Below, in pieces: positions 47,812 to 58,983 of a DNA stretch of 64,000 bases. Every line of letters starts with the position of its first letter. Position 1 is the stretch's first letter. Position numbers and translations under genes: made by a program. The notes under the pieces were generated by a model. The model saw nothing but the letters and a program-made list of their open reading frames with translations, had not been told where the DNA came from and did no database searches. This DNA comes from Hortaea werneckii (lineage: Eukaryota > Ascomycota > Dothideomycetes > Mycosphaerellales > Teratosphaeriaceae), in the NCBI GenBank assembly GCA_037044905.1, contig JBAOKB010000105.1:496001-560000 (forward strand). The letters run 5' to 3'.

Positions 47812-49232
47812 TGAAGCTATGATGTTTTTGTAGTTCGAGAGCAGATCTTAAGCGTAGCGAGCATCAATTGATTGAGAGTTTTGTTGGTTACCGTGTTTTG
47901 TTTGATTGCTCATGGCTTCTGTGCAACTTCCAATCAGTTGTATATGCCTCCTGTGTACGTTTTTGAGCAGTTCGCAGGTCGGTATCATGCTGTGCTTTGA
48001 TGAATAATGCTTTGGTATCTACTGGTTCGACATGTGAGTGTACTGCGTTAGGAGTAGACCTTGTAATCCTTCTTCGGTCGTGGACGCAGCTAGATTCACG
48101 ATCTGTTCGGACAATACAGCTGCTGACCACTCTGTCCATACGGCTATAGTGAGACCACACGGAATAGTTATAATATGGTTGGAGAGGTTAGTTAACCTCG
48201 TATGTAGATGGATGACATTTTACAAATGCGCCGGATAATCCCGCTGGGAGGTGTAAACCTGGCCATGATCAGTGCATTGAAATCCGTAAAGGAATAATCG
48301 ACGAGCGTCGCGGACCGTTGGCTGCAGCTTTGCTTGCAACCTCGCCCCAAATCATTACTATACCTTTCCAAATTACAAACCAATCAGACCATGGTCTTCA
48401 TCGCTTGCAATTGGCTCCTTAGCAGGCATTGTGCTATCGCGAAATAGGCTCAATCCCAGTTGCAAAAGAATTCAAATCGTCTCGAACAAGTTTCAGGGGA
48501 ATTGCAGCCCCCCAGAGTAAAGAGATGGAAGAATTTGAAGATTCGTCTCTGGAACCTTTGATCTTAAACGAGAAAAGTCACAGTGGCTCTTGGGTAGATG
48601 TCGTACCATTGCAATCAAGGTCTCGCACAAGTTGCCAGAGACTTCAATCGATATTGAACTTGTTTCGCCAAGGACACGATCGAAGCTCGCCCTGGCTGAG
48701 CGGCTAGAAATACTCTCTCTACCCCTTTGGCCTATGTAGGGCATGCCATCTTCTTATTGAGCATTTGAACGTCCGATCGAATCTTTCAACTCATTATGCT
48801 AGTTCGTCACAGTGTGCTTCTACTTCATCCTTCAACATAAACGGATCACCAATGTTGCACGCATTTGTTACAGGATGCGATAGGCTGTAGTAGAGATTGT
48901 CAATCAACGAATAAGACCACGTCATCTGTTACATCCGCTCAAATGGAAGACTCAAGAGACCAACAGCGGACGAGCGGCAGTCGCTAACTATGTGTCTTCG
49001 CTTCCACTGTTTGTGATTTGTGTGAGATAGTTTATAGTCCCATATCTGATGGGACTAGATAAGATCAAGCATAAGGCATTGTCCCGTCTTGCTCGTTTGC
49101 AAAGATGTCGACTCTTGCTTGCCCGACATCGAAAATGCTGAAGACTGCAATTTTCGAGTCTAGAATTAAACTTTGCAAGTAAGAAATTCGTTCGGTCAGA
49201 CAAAGACATGTTGCGCAGAGGCAGAGAAAGCT
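47812..49232. other. Gene desert, proximal part
   Basis: About 1.4 kb downstream of sec5 with no supported gene. Open frames here are short and overlap on both strands. Base composition is closer to 45 percent GC by eye, lower than the genes. It leads into the repeat region. Confidence 0.4.
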
Positions 49233-49363
49233 CACTTGACACAAAGTTCACTCTGATCAAAACTTCACATGGCAACGAAGTTCACTAGACGGAACTCCCA
49301 CTTGACGTCAATCTTCACTCGTCCAAGCTCCACTTGATTAAAACCTCACTCAAGATTCAACTT
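49233..49363. repeat. Degenerate 15-17-bp direct repeat, eight units
   Basis: Eight successive segments begin with CAC(T/A) and run 15-17 bases, for example CACTTGACACAAAGTT, CACTCTGATCAAAACTT, CACATGGCAACGAAGTT, CACTTGACGTCAATCTT and CACTTGATTAAAACCT. The consensus is roughly CACTTGAcnaAAnctT. Unit lengths are 16, 17, 17, 16, 17, 15, 16 and 17. It lies 280 bp before the long satellite-like array. Function unknown. Confidence 0.6.
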
Positions 49364-49640
49364 CAGACCTCAGTCGGCAAAGCTCTGACACTGGCTGATC
49401 ACTTTGGAGGTTGCATTGCATACGATCAGAAAGTATGTGTTCAGCTATTGACGTTCGTCTCTAAGAAGCTCACTCACTCGAGTGGCGCCTTTCTCATCTG
49501 CTTCTCAGGACAAATTTCTAGTTTCCGGAGCCCCAAGGAGATCTTTCCAAGGTCGACACTGCTGCTTGGACCCCGTCGGTAAGATACAATTCAATCATGA
49601 CGCCTCACACACTTTGCGTTCCAGCTGAGGACGGGGTTCG

Positions 49641-50279
49641 AAGCTGACGCCGGCTGAGCGAGGAACACTGCAGGAACACTCTACTTTTAGCATTACAGCC
49701 ATTTCCAATTGTTGGAGGCTGCAATACAGCAATAGACATACCACATCTTACATGTCCCAGATGATTGGGCGCGGTCTGAGAACATTTCATCTCGAAGCCG
49801 AAGCCAGCTGAGCGAGGTAGAATTCCAGAAAAAATCTACTTTGAGCGCTTCAATCGTTCCAAAGTTGTGAAGTCTGCGGTTGACTAGCAGACACATATTC
49901 GATTTCATCTTTCAGATGATCAGGCTTGGTCCAATGCTGTTCCACCTTGTCCATGGACGAAGCCAATCTTAGCTGTGCGCAGAAGACTCCAAAACACTCT
50001 GCTTCCAGCATTCCAGCCATTCCAAATTACAGAAAGCTGCAGTAGAATAGCAGACGAATGTATGGTATTCTCTTTCAGATGGTCAGGGCCAGTCTATTAT
50101 TGTTCCACCGTATCCGCGGACGAAGCTGACGCCGGCTGAGCAAGCAAGAGAAATTTCCACAACGAGCGTTGCAGCCTTTCTAAAGCTGTGAAAGCTGCGA
50201 GAGTCTAATAAACGAAATTACGATTCCGTGTTTAAAATATCTGGGCTTACTCCGTTGGCTTCCATCCAATTCACGGACG
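49641..50279. repeat. Satellite-like array, first subfamily (four ~160-bp units)
   Basis: Units start at 49641, 49795, 49960 and 50123, with the next unit edge at 50280, so the lengths are 154, 165, 163 and 157 bp. Each starts near AAGCTGACGCCGGCTGAGC or a variant and then holds a CATTnCAGCC block, a GAAAGCTGC-type block, a TTTCAGATG block and, just before the next unit, a TTCCA...CGGACG stretch. Identity between units looks about 60-70 percent by eye. There is no coding potential. It appears related in scale and arrangement to the following subfamily. Confidence 0.75.
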
Positions 50280-53200
50280 GAGCTGACACCTCACCTCCTT
50301 GTACCTCAGAAATCGCGGGAATCTGCTCGGATTACAAGAACCTCGTATGGCCTTGCCGGGGCATGCAAGACAGACATAGAATTGCTTACTAATGCAACAT
50401 GTGAAGATGGCTGCGATGTTCCTTGATGTTACAGCCAAATTCAGTCCACTTACTCTGTCTCTACATTGTTGGAATTTGGCCGGAACACCTGAATCCTGCA
50501 AGGACTCTACTGGAATATGGAAGACAGGCCAGCGACTTGCTTCTACTGCGATCTCCGAAGACAACCGCATCGTCCCGGCCAAATGCCGTAAGAAGCTGGG
50601 AGACTGCCGACCCTTATTATACTGTTGAAATTCGGCCGGAACTCTGTAATTCCAGACGGACGGTGCTGGGATAGGGATAAGAGGTGAGGCTCTTACGGCC
50701 AAGATAATCTCCGAATGTGTTTGCACTGTTCCGGTCAGGAAATTTCGCAATTATGGATTAAGCTGGGAGAGTGTGATATTACTGGCATTTGGCCGGAACA
50801 TCATATCTTCACAAGATCGATGCTGGAATAGTAACAAGGGACAAGGCACATTATCCCAGCACGATCTCCGAAGACGGCTGCAACGTTCCGGGCAAGTTCC
50901 ATGGCCACATGCAGGACTGAAAGACTACTGACTACTATGCCATTGAGGTTTCGCCGGATCATTGTTATTTCATATGGACTATGCTGGGGGATGACGGACG
51001 GACGAGGAACTTTCCCCAGATACAAATTCCGAAGACCGCCGTACTGTTCCGGCAGAGTTGGTCAATCACAATCGATTCGCTTGACTTACAGTGTGGAGCT
51101 GGCAAGGTCGGTAAAACTTGGCCGGAACATCGTATTCCTGTAAGGACTTGACTGGCACGAAATCTACACATTCGACACTCTTCTCCTCCTCAAAATCCAA
51201 AGGACTGTCACTGTTCCGGTAGACTTCCGCCCTCGTTGAGAAGCTGGAAAAGTCCCGTAGCGGCAGCGCAGATGGGGTTGCCGCTGAGACTATTTCTTGC
51301 AAGGACATGATTGAAACGAAAGCTACATATCTGATGCTCTTCTGCCATGTGGTTTCCGAGTAGAAGGATTCTCTTCCGGCGGTGTTCCAGCGACCAAGCT
51401 GGCAAGTCACCTGCGGTGCCGCAAAGAGAAGTTACTACAAACTTGGCCGGAACACGATACTTTCGCTCTGACTTTACTAGGACATGGGCTATGGCTTCGA
51501 TACTCTTCTTCTACAAAGACTCCGAGAAGATTGCTGCTGTTCCGGGATAGTTCTAGCGATTTTAGGCATAGAAGTTACCTGCCGTGCCGTAAGGAGAAGT
51601 AACCACAGCTTGGCTGGAACGCAATACTTTCGCTCGGACTTCACTAGAACACAAATTATAGGTTCGACACTCTTCTGAGACCAAGAGTCCGAGAGAAATG
51701 CTGCTGTTGCGGCAGAGCTCTAGCGATTACAGGCATAGAAGTTACATGCCGTGCCGTAAGGAGAAGTAACTACAGCTTGGCCGGAACACAATACTTTCGC
51801 TCGGACTTTACTAGGACACAGACTATAAGTTCATGACTCTTCTACTATAAAGAGTCCGAGGGGAATGGTGCTGTTCCGGCAGAGTTCCAGCGATTATAGG
51901 TACAGCTGGGAAAGACACGTGCCGTGCCTACGTGGAGGAATATTGCTGGGACTTGGCCAGACTATGTAAATTGTGCTGGGCCTTTACTAACACATTGCTC
52001 AGGCATACTACGATACAAAACTTCAAGACTACAATGCTGCTCCGGTAGAGTTCCAGCAACGAGAAACGAGGCTAATTGTGGCTGCGAAGAGTTTTGTTGG
52101 AACTCGACCGGACTTCCAATTTTCCGTAAATACCTTTCGATCTGTCAAAATACGAGCATTTCAGAGCCATTATACGCAACTTCCGAGTGCAAGTCGACAA
52201 GTCCGGCAAGGTTCCATTCATGTATACACGGAAGCTGGGAAAGTCATCTGCCATGTCGGCGAAGATGCTTATAACTCTGCCGGACTTTCATAGTTTCGTT
52301 AGAACTCTGCGGAAGGTCACACGCTATGGAGACTGCATCAAACCTTCGCAAGTTTCGAGCACAAATCTCTCTTTCCGGCGAAGTTACATTCATGTGTACA
52401 CAGAAGCTGGGAGAGTCACGTGCCCCTTGGCGGAGAGATGCTGCCACTGGAAACCTGCCGGACTTTCAAATTTTCGCACGGAACTTGCGTAAAGTCACAC
52501 GCTGGGAGGATCATAGCATGCCTGCACAAGCTCCGAGTACGAATATCCTGGTCCGGCGGAACTACATGCATCTATAAGCAAAGCTGAGAGAGTCACGTGC
52601 CCTTCCGCGAAAAGATGTTATGACTAGAACTTTGCCGGACTTCGACAAACTCGTTCGGACATTGCAGAAACTCATTTGCTGGGAAGATTTCAGCTCTTCT
52701 GCGCAAGTTCCGAGTAGGTTTCATCTGGTCCGGCGAGGTTACATGGGTCTATAGACGAAGCCGAGAAAGTCACGTGATGCTTCGCCGAAACAATGCCATG
52801 ACTGGAACTCTGCCGGACTTCGTTGAACTCGTTCGGAAGTTGCGGATCGTCAAATATTGAAGGTTGATGCTCTTTTCAACGCGAAGTCCGATAGGAAATA
52901 CACCATCCCGGCGACGTTGCAGTCACCAAGATTAAGCTGAGGCGTCACGTGATCTGCTTCCAATAAAAGGATCGTCTCGAAAAACCCGCCGGAAGTTTTT
53001 CAATCCATTCGGACAACTGGTGTGAGGACCAGGGAGGTCAAGACTGATACTGTATACCAGACTCCGTTCCAAATTTCCAGTGACCGGCGAAGTTGCAATG
53101 ATCCGGAGGCCACGTGCTGCTGCGCCTTGCAACGACTCGGCCAGATCCTGCGTGACGAGCAGACAATCTGTTGCTTATCCGACCCAGCTTTCGACTTCGC

Positions 53201-53300
53201 CAATGTTTTTGATCTGAGGAAATTGAACTGGCTTATTGCATTGTGCCTGTTAGCATATGATGCATATCTGACCGCCAGCTCAAACGGGAGGCAAGCTCTT
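50280..53300. repeat. Satellite-like array, second subfamily (~17 units, ~166-bp period)
   Basis: An anchor of the form GGCCGGAAC or TGCCGGACT recurs at 50478, 50634, 50791, 50952, 51120, about 51279, 51445, 51612, 51779, 51955, 52106, 52278, 52456, 52633, 52811, 52987 and 53139, a mean period of about 166 bp (range 151-178). A second landmark, TGTTCCGG or GTCCGGCG followed by AGTTCC or AGTTAC, recurs about 92 bp after each anchor. The three units covering 51440-51930 are the most alike. Others have drifted widely. No reading frame persists, so this is non-coding tandem DNA. Origin and function are unknown. Confidence 0.8.
51916..53116. promoter_or_regulatory. Phased CACGTG hexamers inside the array
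   Basis: CACGTG occurs at 51916-51921, 52417-52422, 52594-52599, 52771-52776, 52946-52951 and 53111-53116. The last five are spaced 177, 177, 175 and 165 bp, and four of those five are preceded by GT to give GTCACGTG. They sit at the same place in successive repeat units. Cbf1-like bHLH proteins bind this hexamer. Any binding here is inference. Confidence 0.55.
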
Positions 53301-53694
53301 TAGTGCATGCAGCATTTGCACCAAGTCAGGATTCTAGCAGAATCCAACGGTGAAGAGCGACGGCGAGATCACTCACATGTCTCCTTGCTCATGGCCGGCG
53401 ATGTGTCAAACAAATCAAGTGACCATGATCATCATTCATCCTTTCTGTGGCGCAGCTTGTGATCTACAGCTAAGCGAGAGCTGCTTTGTTGCATGCCTTG
53501 CATATCAGCTGGAAGAGGCTGTGCATCAGGCCGGTGAGATAGCACCCACTGGAGACTCATTCGAATAAACGGCTTGCGTCCGCCGACATAGGTTTTGGCT
53601 TTTGATTCACCCTCCTGCAAAGCAACAGATCCCTTTATCGTGGACAAGAAAACACTGTCGTATCAAGACCACCTGCCAGCTGTAACGCCAAGCT
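53301..53694. other. Spacer between array and orphan gene
   Basis: About 390 bp after the last recognisable repeat unit, with no gene seen. It may hold the promoter of the 129-aa frame. Confidence 0.35.
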
Positions 53695-54084
53695 ATGACA
53701 ACTTACAACGTCGACATAACGAGTAAAGCAGCTCGGACATTCACGACTCAACTGTCTCAGCGTCTAACCGAAAGTCACCTTCGATCCAATCCCGCTGACA
53801 ATCCGTCCTCGATTAAGGTGCTAACGAACTTCCTACACCACAAATCAGGGAATGAGTTGAGTGTTGGAAGTGGTGGCGACATGATGAATTATCGATATAT
53901 TCGTGTAATCATCGACATCTTAGCCGGAAGTAAGACAGAAGACGAGAAACAAGACTTGATGCGACGCACTATGGAATGTTGCCTGGATTATGAGGGCAAG
54001 AAGGCTCAAGATTGCGAGTTTGAGATTCGCATAAATGAAGTTGAGGAGAGTAATGTAATGAGAACCCTTGAAAGCAGGGTATGA
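53695..54084 (+). CDS. Hypothetical protein, 129 aa
   Basis: I do not recognise this protein. It is a single-exon frame from ATG 53695, mixed alpha/beta in appearance and fairly charged, with an N-terminal MTTYNVDITSKAARTFTTQL, a central GGDMMNYRYIRVIIDIL segment and an acidic C-terminal half (DCEFEIRINEVEESNVM). It has two adjacent cysteines (MECCLDYEG) and one more, and no signal peptide or membrane segment. The hydrophobic/charged alternation looks more like a real small protein than a chance frame, but it could also be a fragment of a larger decayed gene. It stands alone next to the satellite-like array. Confidence 0.4.
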   Translation: MTTYNVDITSKAARTFTTQLSQRLTESHLRSNPADNPSSIKVLTNFLHHKSGNELSVGSGGDMMNYRYIRVIIDILAGSKTEDEKQDLMRRTMECCLDYEGKKAQDCEFEIRINEVEESNVMRTLESRV

Positions 54085-54664
54085 AAGTTCGTCCCATCAA
54101 TGCCGCCTCGTTCGAAATGGCTTGAATCCAGGCTCTCTATTACCATAAGGATGACTTCATCCCAATACCTAGCTTACTTATTTTGAAGGTCACTGAGGCG
54201 GCAGAAGCAGACGCTGTCTCAACGGCGGAAAGGATGTTGGCAAGAATGGCCTAGCTGATCATTGCTTTCTTTCGACAGGCTCAAAGCATCTGTTGTAAAT
54301 TATTCGTATCCCTGGATTTCTGTCAAATTGGCTGATTTGACGGCGTTAGGCAGAAGAAGCGACACGGCGAAGCTTTAAAAGATTGACAAGAGACATTTCC
54401 TACACTCCTCACATGAACATGAATCGGCCTTTCAAACCTTCGCAATGGAGAGTATCGGAATTTTGGTACCTCCGTTCGAGAAAGGCTGCTCGCTTGCACC
54501 TGCGCTTGGCTGTCTGCATTCCTTGCCGCGTCAATCCACATTCCTTTTGTTGCAGCCAAGGACAGGCAACTGACGCGTTATGATGAGACTATTCCTTGTG
54601 ATTGACAATGCCTCAATGGTCATACATTCGCACCTCAAATCCCTGAGAGGGTACCATTGGCTTT
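54085..54664. other. Intergenic, promoter of the PAN-domain surface protein
   Basis: No gene is seen in 580 bp upstream of the surface-protein start. Confidence 0.4.
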
Positions 54665-57600
54665 ATGAGACTCCTCACTATCAGCAGTCAGCTTGTACTG
54701 TTGACCCCATGGTATCTTAGCAAAGCGGCTGCAGGTATTTGCAACAACTAATGAAGGACCGTCGACTCTCATGTACTAACAACAAATGCACAGATCCAGT
54801 CGTAGTGACAGTCACGGTTCACAATACATGCCCAGCCACCTCCACGACGGTCCTTACTACAACATGGATCTCCAACAATGGAACCGTTGGGGCGTATACA
54901 ACAACAAGTAATCCATCGGCTTCGAAGCCCTCGTCTGCTTCCTCTCCAATCTCCACTGCAACGCCAAACTCCATCACAGGTAGCTCAATAACAGTTCGCA
55001 CATCTTCGTCATCCCCGACCTTGTCAACAGCTACTGGAACGTCGACATCGTCATGTGCCATTGCAACTGCTATACCTATAACTTGTCCGGCTAGCAATGG
55101 AACACTCTACACAGTGCCGGGGACTTGTGTCGATGAAGAAGATACTTACTTGATCAATTGTGACACCGACTTTGCTGTCTCTGGCGGACTTGTGGAGGTT
55201 CCAGGAATCTCAAGCGAGGAGAGTTGCATTGCTCAGTGCTCTGCTAGCGAGACGTGTGTTGCTGCAGCATACGACACGGTAGAAGGTAGATGCTTCATCA
55301 GAAGCTCTGTTGAAACCGGCACGGCTACAGCAAGGCCAGGACTGGTGTTTGCGATCAATTTGAGATACATAAATGGGCAGCAGGTCTCCAGCTCTTCCTT
55401 GATGACTGTTCAGACGACTATCCGAGACTCCAGCTCTTCATCGATTGCGACTTCTGTGCCTTCTCCAGCCACAAGTACGAGGCAGACCACGAGTGCCCCA
55501 GGAGGGTCATCGTCTTCTTATCTCCCAGCCAGCAGCACGAGTACGGGAACGACAGCCGCGGCTGAGCCTACGAACATTGCAGACGCGGAGATAGGTGCCT
55601 GTCCAACTTACGACGAAAGAGTCTGGGGAGCTGCCGACGGTTCACAATGGAGTGTGGAGTGTGGTGTGGTTTACCAGGGCGATGTAATCACATCTCCATC
55701 GAGACTGTTGCGCAAGAGAGCCCCAGCGGACGACTGTGCTGCTCAATGCGCCGATATCGCAAAATGTACGGCATTTACTTACAGTAGCAGTTCGTGCGTA
55801 TTGTATAGCCGTGTAGACGGCCTGGAAGATTCTACATATCCAGCGATGTCTGCTTTGCGCCAGGAGACGGCGCCGGACGCTGACAATACGACGAGCTCCT
55901 CACTGGGCTCTTCAACAACCAGCCTCCAATCCACGATCATGGAATCCTCGATCATATCGACGAGCAGTGGGATCCAAAGTAGCACATCAGAGCAATCTAG
56001 CAATCCATCACCCTCTCTGACGTTTCAGACATCGATCAGTGATACGCCGCAAACTTCACAAAGTACTGCAACAGACATCGACACCATCTCGTCGCTTGTG
56101 GTCAGCTCTACAACTTTGATATCCACAGCCAGTTCACTTCAGCAGATCTCGACCATCCCGATCGCTTCTCCATCAACAGCATCGGGGATTAGCGTAGCCA
56201 CTAGCACCAGCAGGACAACTGAGAGCCCAGCGGGAAGCACACAAGGTTCTCTGCGGGCAAATTCAACTAGCTATCCTTCCACAAGCACCACAAGGAATAG
56301 CGAATCATCCTCGCCCATCACCTCGAGTGTACTGCAGACGGAAGATGGTGCACAGTCCTCTGGGAGCCCGTCACAGACTGGCGGTGCGCCATTCTCAGGG
56401 AGCACCTCGATGAATGGATCTTCAACAATTGGATCCTCGACAACTCGTTCATCAGCCGAGAGCTCACCGATGACTAGCTCGTTGGACACTAGTTCTTCGA
56501 CGGCAATGTCTTCGATGTCATTGTCCTTAACAAGTGCGTCCTTGACGATCAGCTTGCCTACTCCTAGTCCTAGCTCTTCGGCAACAACATCGCTCCCTTC
56601 CACAAGCAGCGTTAGTGGCAGTGTCCGACAAGATTCAAGCACGATCAGCATGTCAAGTACCAGAATGCCATCTGACAGCTCGACCAGCACTAGAGCGCCT
56701 GACTCCACATCGTCTAGTACAAGGTCAACTACGAGCAGTTCTCAAGCCCAGGCGCCAAGCTCAAGTCCTACCAGCCAGAGCACCGTCACTTCTTCTAGCA
56801 GTGATGCGCAGACTTCTTCAAGCTTACCCAGCCCGGTCTCTAGAACCTCCACAAGTCTCTCGCAAAGTGCCGCAGGCCCGTCTTCTGGTACGTCGTCGAC
56901 GATTTCGACCAGCTCAACAATTTCTTCGACTTCTTTGAGCACTTCGGGAAGTGGTATACCCTCTTCATCCAGCACAATCTCTTCCAGCTCCATCAGTTCG
57001 ACAATGCCCTCTATATCCTCCAGCATATCGCCGAGTACGTCAACTACATCGTCCAGCAGGAGCTCGTCTAGTCCAGCAGGGTTAACGCTCTCCTCCACTT
57101 CTTCAAGTATACCGCTCAGCACAACGACCTCGCCTTTCAGCGTGACATCTTCAACCTCCTTCAGCTCGACTTCATCTCCAGTCACCTCCAGCTCACGTGC
57201 ATCTTCAACGTCTTCGAGCTCATCCTCATCTTCCGCCATCGCATCAACATCCTCCAGCGTATCTACAAGTAGCTCGACCAGCAGCTCAACTAGCAGCTCG
57301 CCCTCCAGCTCAAGCTCTTCGCAAACCTCTACATCATCACCTAGAAGCAGTTCGACCACGAGTCAGAGCCCCACTCCGACGTCTAGGTGTACTGACGGCC
57401 AAGTGCTCACTTCCTCCGACGGGAGTCAGTATCTCTCCGTGTGCAACGTCGAATATGATAGCTTGGACAGCAACATCCCCGGCCTTGGACCGCTGGCCGT
57501 GAACAGTTTTGACGCCTGTGTCGATCTATGTACTAACCAAGGCACAAACTGCACCGGGTTCACCTTCAGCAAAAGTCGGAGAGAGTGCCTGCTTAAGAGA

Positions 57601-58657
57601 ATCATGGTGCCGAATATCGATTCAGATCCTGATTATGACAGTGTCGTGCGTATTGCTGGGCCTGGTGGGACGAGTCAACGCAGCCAGCTGATCGTCAATG
57701 GTGATTTTGCTGGATCTCAACTGGCTCCGTGGACTACTGACAGCTCAGAAGGAGTCACATTCGGCGTCACTAATGGAGCAGCGTATGTCTTGATCTTCTT
57801 TTCTGCTGGATGTGGCTGACCTGGAACACAGTATTGCGACCTTTCCGGCTGCAGACCCCGACCAATCCGCCTACTACGCTGAGATTAGGCAATCCTTTAG
57901 TACACCCCCAGCACTAGGTTCGTCGTACTTCTGTACCCTCAATGCAGCGTATGTCTACGAGACAAACGCTTTGTGCGGCATGGTCATCTACGTCATCAAC
58001 GAGGACGGCTTTTACATCGAGCTTTTTGATTCTGCCGACTTTGAAAGCAGCATCCGTACCTCGTACAACATCAGTGGCGTGGTGACGAACAACAGGACCG
58101 GACTTGCCATCAGATTGTCATGCTCCGATGCGCCACCAAGAAGCATATCTTTTGACGATGTGGGCTTCTACACGTACGCTTCGGCCGCAGGTGCGAATCC
58201 TATATGTCCAACACCGCAGCAGCTCATTACGAACGGCGATTTCTCCAGTGGGGGTCAGAATTGGGAACCAGAAATTACGGGAACTGTGGCGAGTTACAAT
58301 GGCGCGACATCCGGACAAGCCGAATTTGCTTTCACAAGCCAGGCGGCAAACGAGCGGAGTCCCATCTATTTGACCCAGCAGACGGACTTGGTAGAGGTGG
58401 AACAGACGTACGCTGTCGATGCCCTTGTCAATATTGTAGTCTCAGGAACCACAGCAAGTTGCGATGCGACTATCGTCCTAGGCTTCAACACGGCTTGGGA
58501 GGTATACGGGAGCTCGACAGCATCTTACCCTGTCAGCGTTCGTGGCGTCACGGGATCTGACTTCTCCATGCTCCAATTCAGTGTGGTCTGCACGGGAGAG
58601 GCTCGGATCGTTTTGAATAATGTCTCACTATGGGTGAATAATGGTACGTCTTGTTGA
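54665..58657 (+). CDS. Secreted mucin-like protein with three PAN/apple-type modules
   Basis: A 1294-aa extracellular or cell-wall protein from three exons (54665-54734, 54794-57782, 57832-58657; 3885 bp, intact). Intron 1 has a perfect TACTAAC branch site. Exon 1 encodes a signal peptide (MRLLTISSQLVLLTPWYLSK AAA). The chain then has a Ser/Thr-rich stretch, a PAN/apple-like module with ESCIAQCSASETCVAAAYD, another with DDCAAQCADIAKCTAFTYS, a roughly 550-residue Ser/Thr mucin region (about 400-880), a third module with DACVDLCTNQGTNCTGFTFS, and two C-terminal beta-sandwich-like parts starting NGDFAGSQLAPW and NGDFSSGGQNW, resembling CBM4/9-type carbohydrate-binding domains. No GPI-anchor signal is obvious. 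It probably binds glycans at the cell surface. The exact ligand is unknown. Confidence 0.85.
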
Positions 58658-58983
58658 GCGTCTTTCGGAAGCCTTGAGGGAATTGTCAGCAGATGGGAGA
58701 AGATATTCGTAGGCGATCAGCTCGCAGTGGGGAGTGATAGACAGTAGCGTAATAGCCGTATAATGAATGAATGGGTTCTTGATGGTCGTCTCCAATCAAC
58801 AAAAGGGCCATGTATGATCTCGGCCATTCACAGTATACTAAGAAGCTTGGAAGACACAGATATTGGTGCGACTGCCGCCACGATGTGCGGGCCGCGGTAC
58901 CGAACCTCCGCACCTTCCTTGGTGAGCAACTCAAGCTCCAGGATCATGATGAAGTGACTTCGTCCCCCACACCCGGATCTTCA
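58658..58983. other. Short intergenic, possible leader of imp2
   Basis: No separate gene is seen in 326 bp. The imp2 frame stays open back to an ATG at 58810, but the extra 58 residues look unconserved, so it may be leader. Confidence 0.4.

Noticed and set aside
49641..53300. The repeat region as decayed tandem protein-coding copies
   Set aside because: No frame persists between units, stop codons fall in all six frames, and the conserved landmarks do not translate to a common peptide.
56742..57359. Long minus-strand open frame of 205 aa, Glu/Leu/Val-rich
   Set aside because: It is the mirror of Ser/Thr codon repeats in the mucin-like gene, which rarely create antisense stops. It has no start context or domain.
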